NCBI GenBank assembly: GCA_038234045.1
Contig: JBBSUX010000133.1
Location: 1-9,378, forward strand
Direction: 5' to 3'
Length of the DNA stretch: 9,378 nt
From: JBBSUX01 sp038234045
Lineage (GTDB): Bacteria > Pseudomonadota > Gammaproteobacteria > Burkholderiales > Burkholderiaceae_C
Both the position numbers and the translations under genes were made by a program. Position 1 is the first letter of the stretch. The number at the start of each line of letters is the position of its first letter. Shown one piece after another: positions 8,104 through 9,378 of the stretch. Below the pieces are notes generated by a model, which had not been told where the DNA came from, did not search any database, and saw only the letters and a program-made list of their open reading frames with translations.

Positions 8104-8840
8104 GTGCGAACCCTCGTCCATCTCTCCGACCTGCACTTTGGGCGCACCGATCCGGCGATAGTCGACCCGCTGGTGGCCGCGGTTCAGGCGATACGGCCAG
8201 ATTGCGTGGTGATATCCGGCGATCTGACTCAGCGCGCGCGACCGAGTTTCGGAAGGCCCGGGCCTTCCTCGACCGGCTGCCCGGGCCGCAGATCGTCGTC
8301 CCCGGCAACCACGATATGCCGACGTACCGGGTCTGGGAGCGCCTTCTCAATTCGTTCGGGAACTCTCGTCGCTATATTGATGCAAACCTCGAGACCTCAT
8401 TTGCGATGATGAGATCGCTGTGGTTGGCGTCAATACCGGGCGCGCTGACGTTCAAGGGCGGGCGTATCAATACCGAACAAATGAGTCCAATTCAGGGCCG
8501 ACTGGCGGACTTGCCTGGGCAAGTAACGAAGGTCGTCGTTACGCACCATCCCTTCGACCTTCCCGAGCAGCGAGCCAACATGGAATTGGTTGGAGGGGCG
8601 CGTATGGCGATGGAGGTTTTTTCGTCTTCAGGTGTCGATCTGCTGCTCGTTGGCCATTTCCATACAAGCCAAGCCGCTCGGTTGTATTTGAACAATAACT
8701 TGCCGACTCACATCGGAAATCCTTGGACTACCGTTCAGCGGACGACCGCTCAGTCTCACCACACTGTTGACAAGGGGCTCGCGGCCTTTTTCTTTTGGCC
8801 GGGTCTTTTAGGCAATGCAACTGGACAGAGCATGCGATGA
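8104..8840 (+). pseudogene. Metallophosphoesterase, frameshifted
   Basis: Calcineurin-like metallophosphoesterase (PF00149 type) split over reading frames. From GTG 8104 (AGGA 8094-8097 at a 6-nt spacing; TTG 8098 is an alternative) the frame gives LVHLSDLHFGR and VISGDLTQRAR. It must then change frame in the CG-run at about 8233-8241, one base short, to continue TEFRKARAFLDRLPGP and VPGNHD (GNHD at 8304-8315). A second slip at about 8403-8406 and a compensating one at about 8438-8445 would restore a DDEIAVVGVNT segment. Later motifs are VVTHHPF and GHFH (8652-8663). All five metal-site motifs therefore remain. After GHFHTSQAARLY the last 50 or so residues do not look like the family's usual end. 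The frame closes in ATGA with aat. Sequencing error is possible. Confidence 0.75.
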
Positions 8841-9378
8841 CGTCCGCCATCCCATGGCTGGATGCCGGGGATCCATTCCCTGATCCCCATGAAGCATGGG
8901 GTAGAACTGACCCAGCCCCGGGACTATTGGCTGCTGGCGGATCGCTGGATACGGATCATCTCTTGCAGGCGTACAGGTCTGGAATCTTTCCCTGGTTCAG
9001 CCAAGGGCAGCCGCTTCTGTGGTGGAGCCCAGACCCGCGGATGGTCCTGGATCCAGCAGAGTTCAAGCTCCACCGGTCATTGCGGCAGGCGGTGCGCCGT
9101 CAACTCGCCTCGCCCAAGTCAGACATCAGGATCGACACTGACTTTCGCCGGACGATCAGCGCCTGCGCTAGTAGCCCACGTGGGGGACAGGATGGAACCT
9201 GGATCGTTCCGGAAATGGTAGAGGCCTATTGCGCGCTGCATGCGGCCGGGTATGCGCACAGTGTGGAAACCTGGATGGACGGAGAGCTGGTGGGCGGCTT
9301 GTACTGCGTTGCCATCGGCCGCGCGGTCTTTGGAGAATCGATGTTCGCGCGGCGAACCGATGCGTCGAAAATCGCGCT
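8837..9378 (+). CDS. aat: Leucyl/phenylalanyl-tRNA-protein transferase, N-terminal part (3' end outside window)
   Basis: The first 180 codons of Aat, the cytoplasmic enzyme that transfers Leu or Phe from aminoacyl-tRNA to proteins with N-terminal Arg or Lys, marking them for ClpS/ClpAP degradation (N-degron pathway). Seen: PWLDAGDPFPDP near the start, GLLAAGGSL, AYRSGIFPWFSQGQPLLWW and SPDPRMVL, GTWIVPEMVEAY, GYAHSVETW, ELVGGLYCVAIG, FGESMFARRTDASKIA. All are in the order of E. coli Aat, which I recall and compared by eye. The frame is open at the right edge. ATG 8837 overlaps the stop of the broken phosphoesterase by four bases (ATGA), so translation may be coupled. This is normally a single-copy housekeeping gene; its presence suggests either a chromosomal location or a carried copy. 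Confidence 0.95.
   Translation, partial: MTSAIPWLDAGDPFPDPHEAWGRTDPAPGLLAAGGSLDTDHLLQAYRSGIFPWFSQGQPLLWWSPDPRMVLDPAEFKLHRSLRQAVRRQLASPKSDIRIDTDFRRTISACASSPRGGQDGTWIVPEMVEAYCALHAAGYAHSVETWMDGELVGGLYCVAIGRAVFGESMFARRTDASKIA

Noticed and set aside
8782..8801. Hairpin CGGCC, T-rich loop, GGCCG before aat
   Set aside because: A five-base-pair stem with the T-run in the loop rather than after the stem; it does not fit an intrinsic terminator.
8867..8888. GGGGATC/GATCCCC inverted repeat just after the aat start
   Set aside because: Lies in well-supported aat coding sequence (Gly-Asp-Pro and Asp-Pro codons), so codon content can explain it; no independent sign of regulation.

Overview
The window reads as part of a proteobacterial copper-resistance cluster, most likely from the Burkholderiales (Betaproteobacteria). 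This rests on the high-GC coding style, the copA/copB plus CueR, CopZ and P-type ATPase gene set, and the look of the aat gene at the right end. The genus cannot be fixed from sequence alone, nor whether the block is chromosomal, an integrated island or plasmid-borne. No integrase, IS element, tRNA, rRNA, CRISPR array or origin was seen.

Left block (1-2740, + strand) is a tight four-gene unit for periplasmic and outer-membrane copper handling: the C-terminal end of the multicopper oxidase CopA, the outer-membrane protein CopB with five 72-bp Met/His-rich repeats, a membrane-anchored c-type cytochrome with a His/Met-rich tail, and a secreted DUF411 protein with a Cys cluster and a twin-arginine-like leader. 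Its promoter lies left of the window.

Middle block (2808-6894) is for cytoplasmic sensing and efflux. A CueR-type activator is on the minus strand, its residues matching E. coli CueR Ser77, Cys112 and Cys120. It is divergent from the metallochaperone gene copZ, whose promoter carries a 21-bp CueR-like operator in an over-long -35/-10 spacer. Between copZ and the Cu(I) P1B-type ATPase gene (YHS plus heavy-metal-binding N-terminus, no CxxC HMA domain) lie about 740 bp with no intact gene. This stretch holds a lipoprotein leader lacking a normal start codon and a SHOCT-type small membrane protein interrupted by an in-frame TAG.

Right block (7187-9378, + strand) is not obviously copper-related: a diacylglycerol/lipid kinase family gene, a metallophosphoesterase gene broken by apparent frameshifts and with an atypical C-terminus, and the N-terminal 180 codons of aat (leucyl/phenylalanyl-tRNA-protein transferase), which runs off the right edge.

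Together the copper genes form a plausible two-compartment system: CueR senses cytoplasmic Cu(I), CopZ buffers and delivers it, and the ATPase exports it. CopA, CopB, the cytochrome and the DUF411 protein then oxidise, bind or sequester it outside the inner membrane. I see no wholly new system. The most notable points are the repeat expansion in CopB, the decayed stretch beside copZ, the metal-binding tail on the cytochrome, and the broken phosphoesterase.
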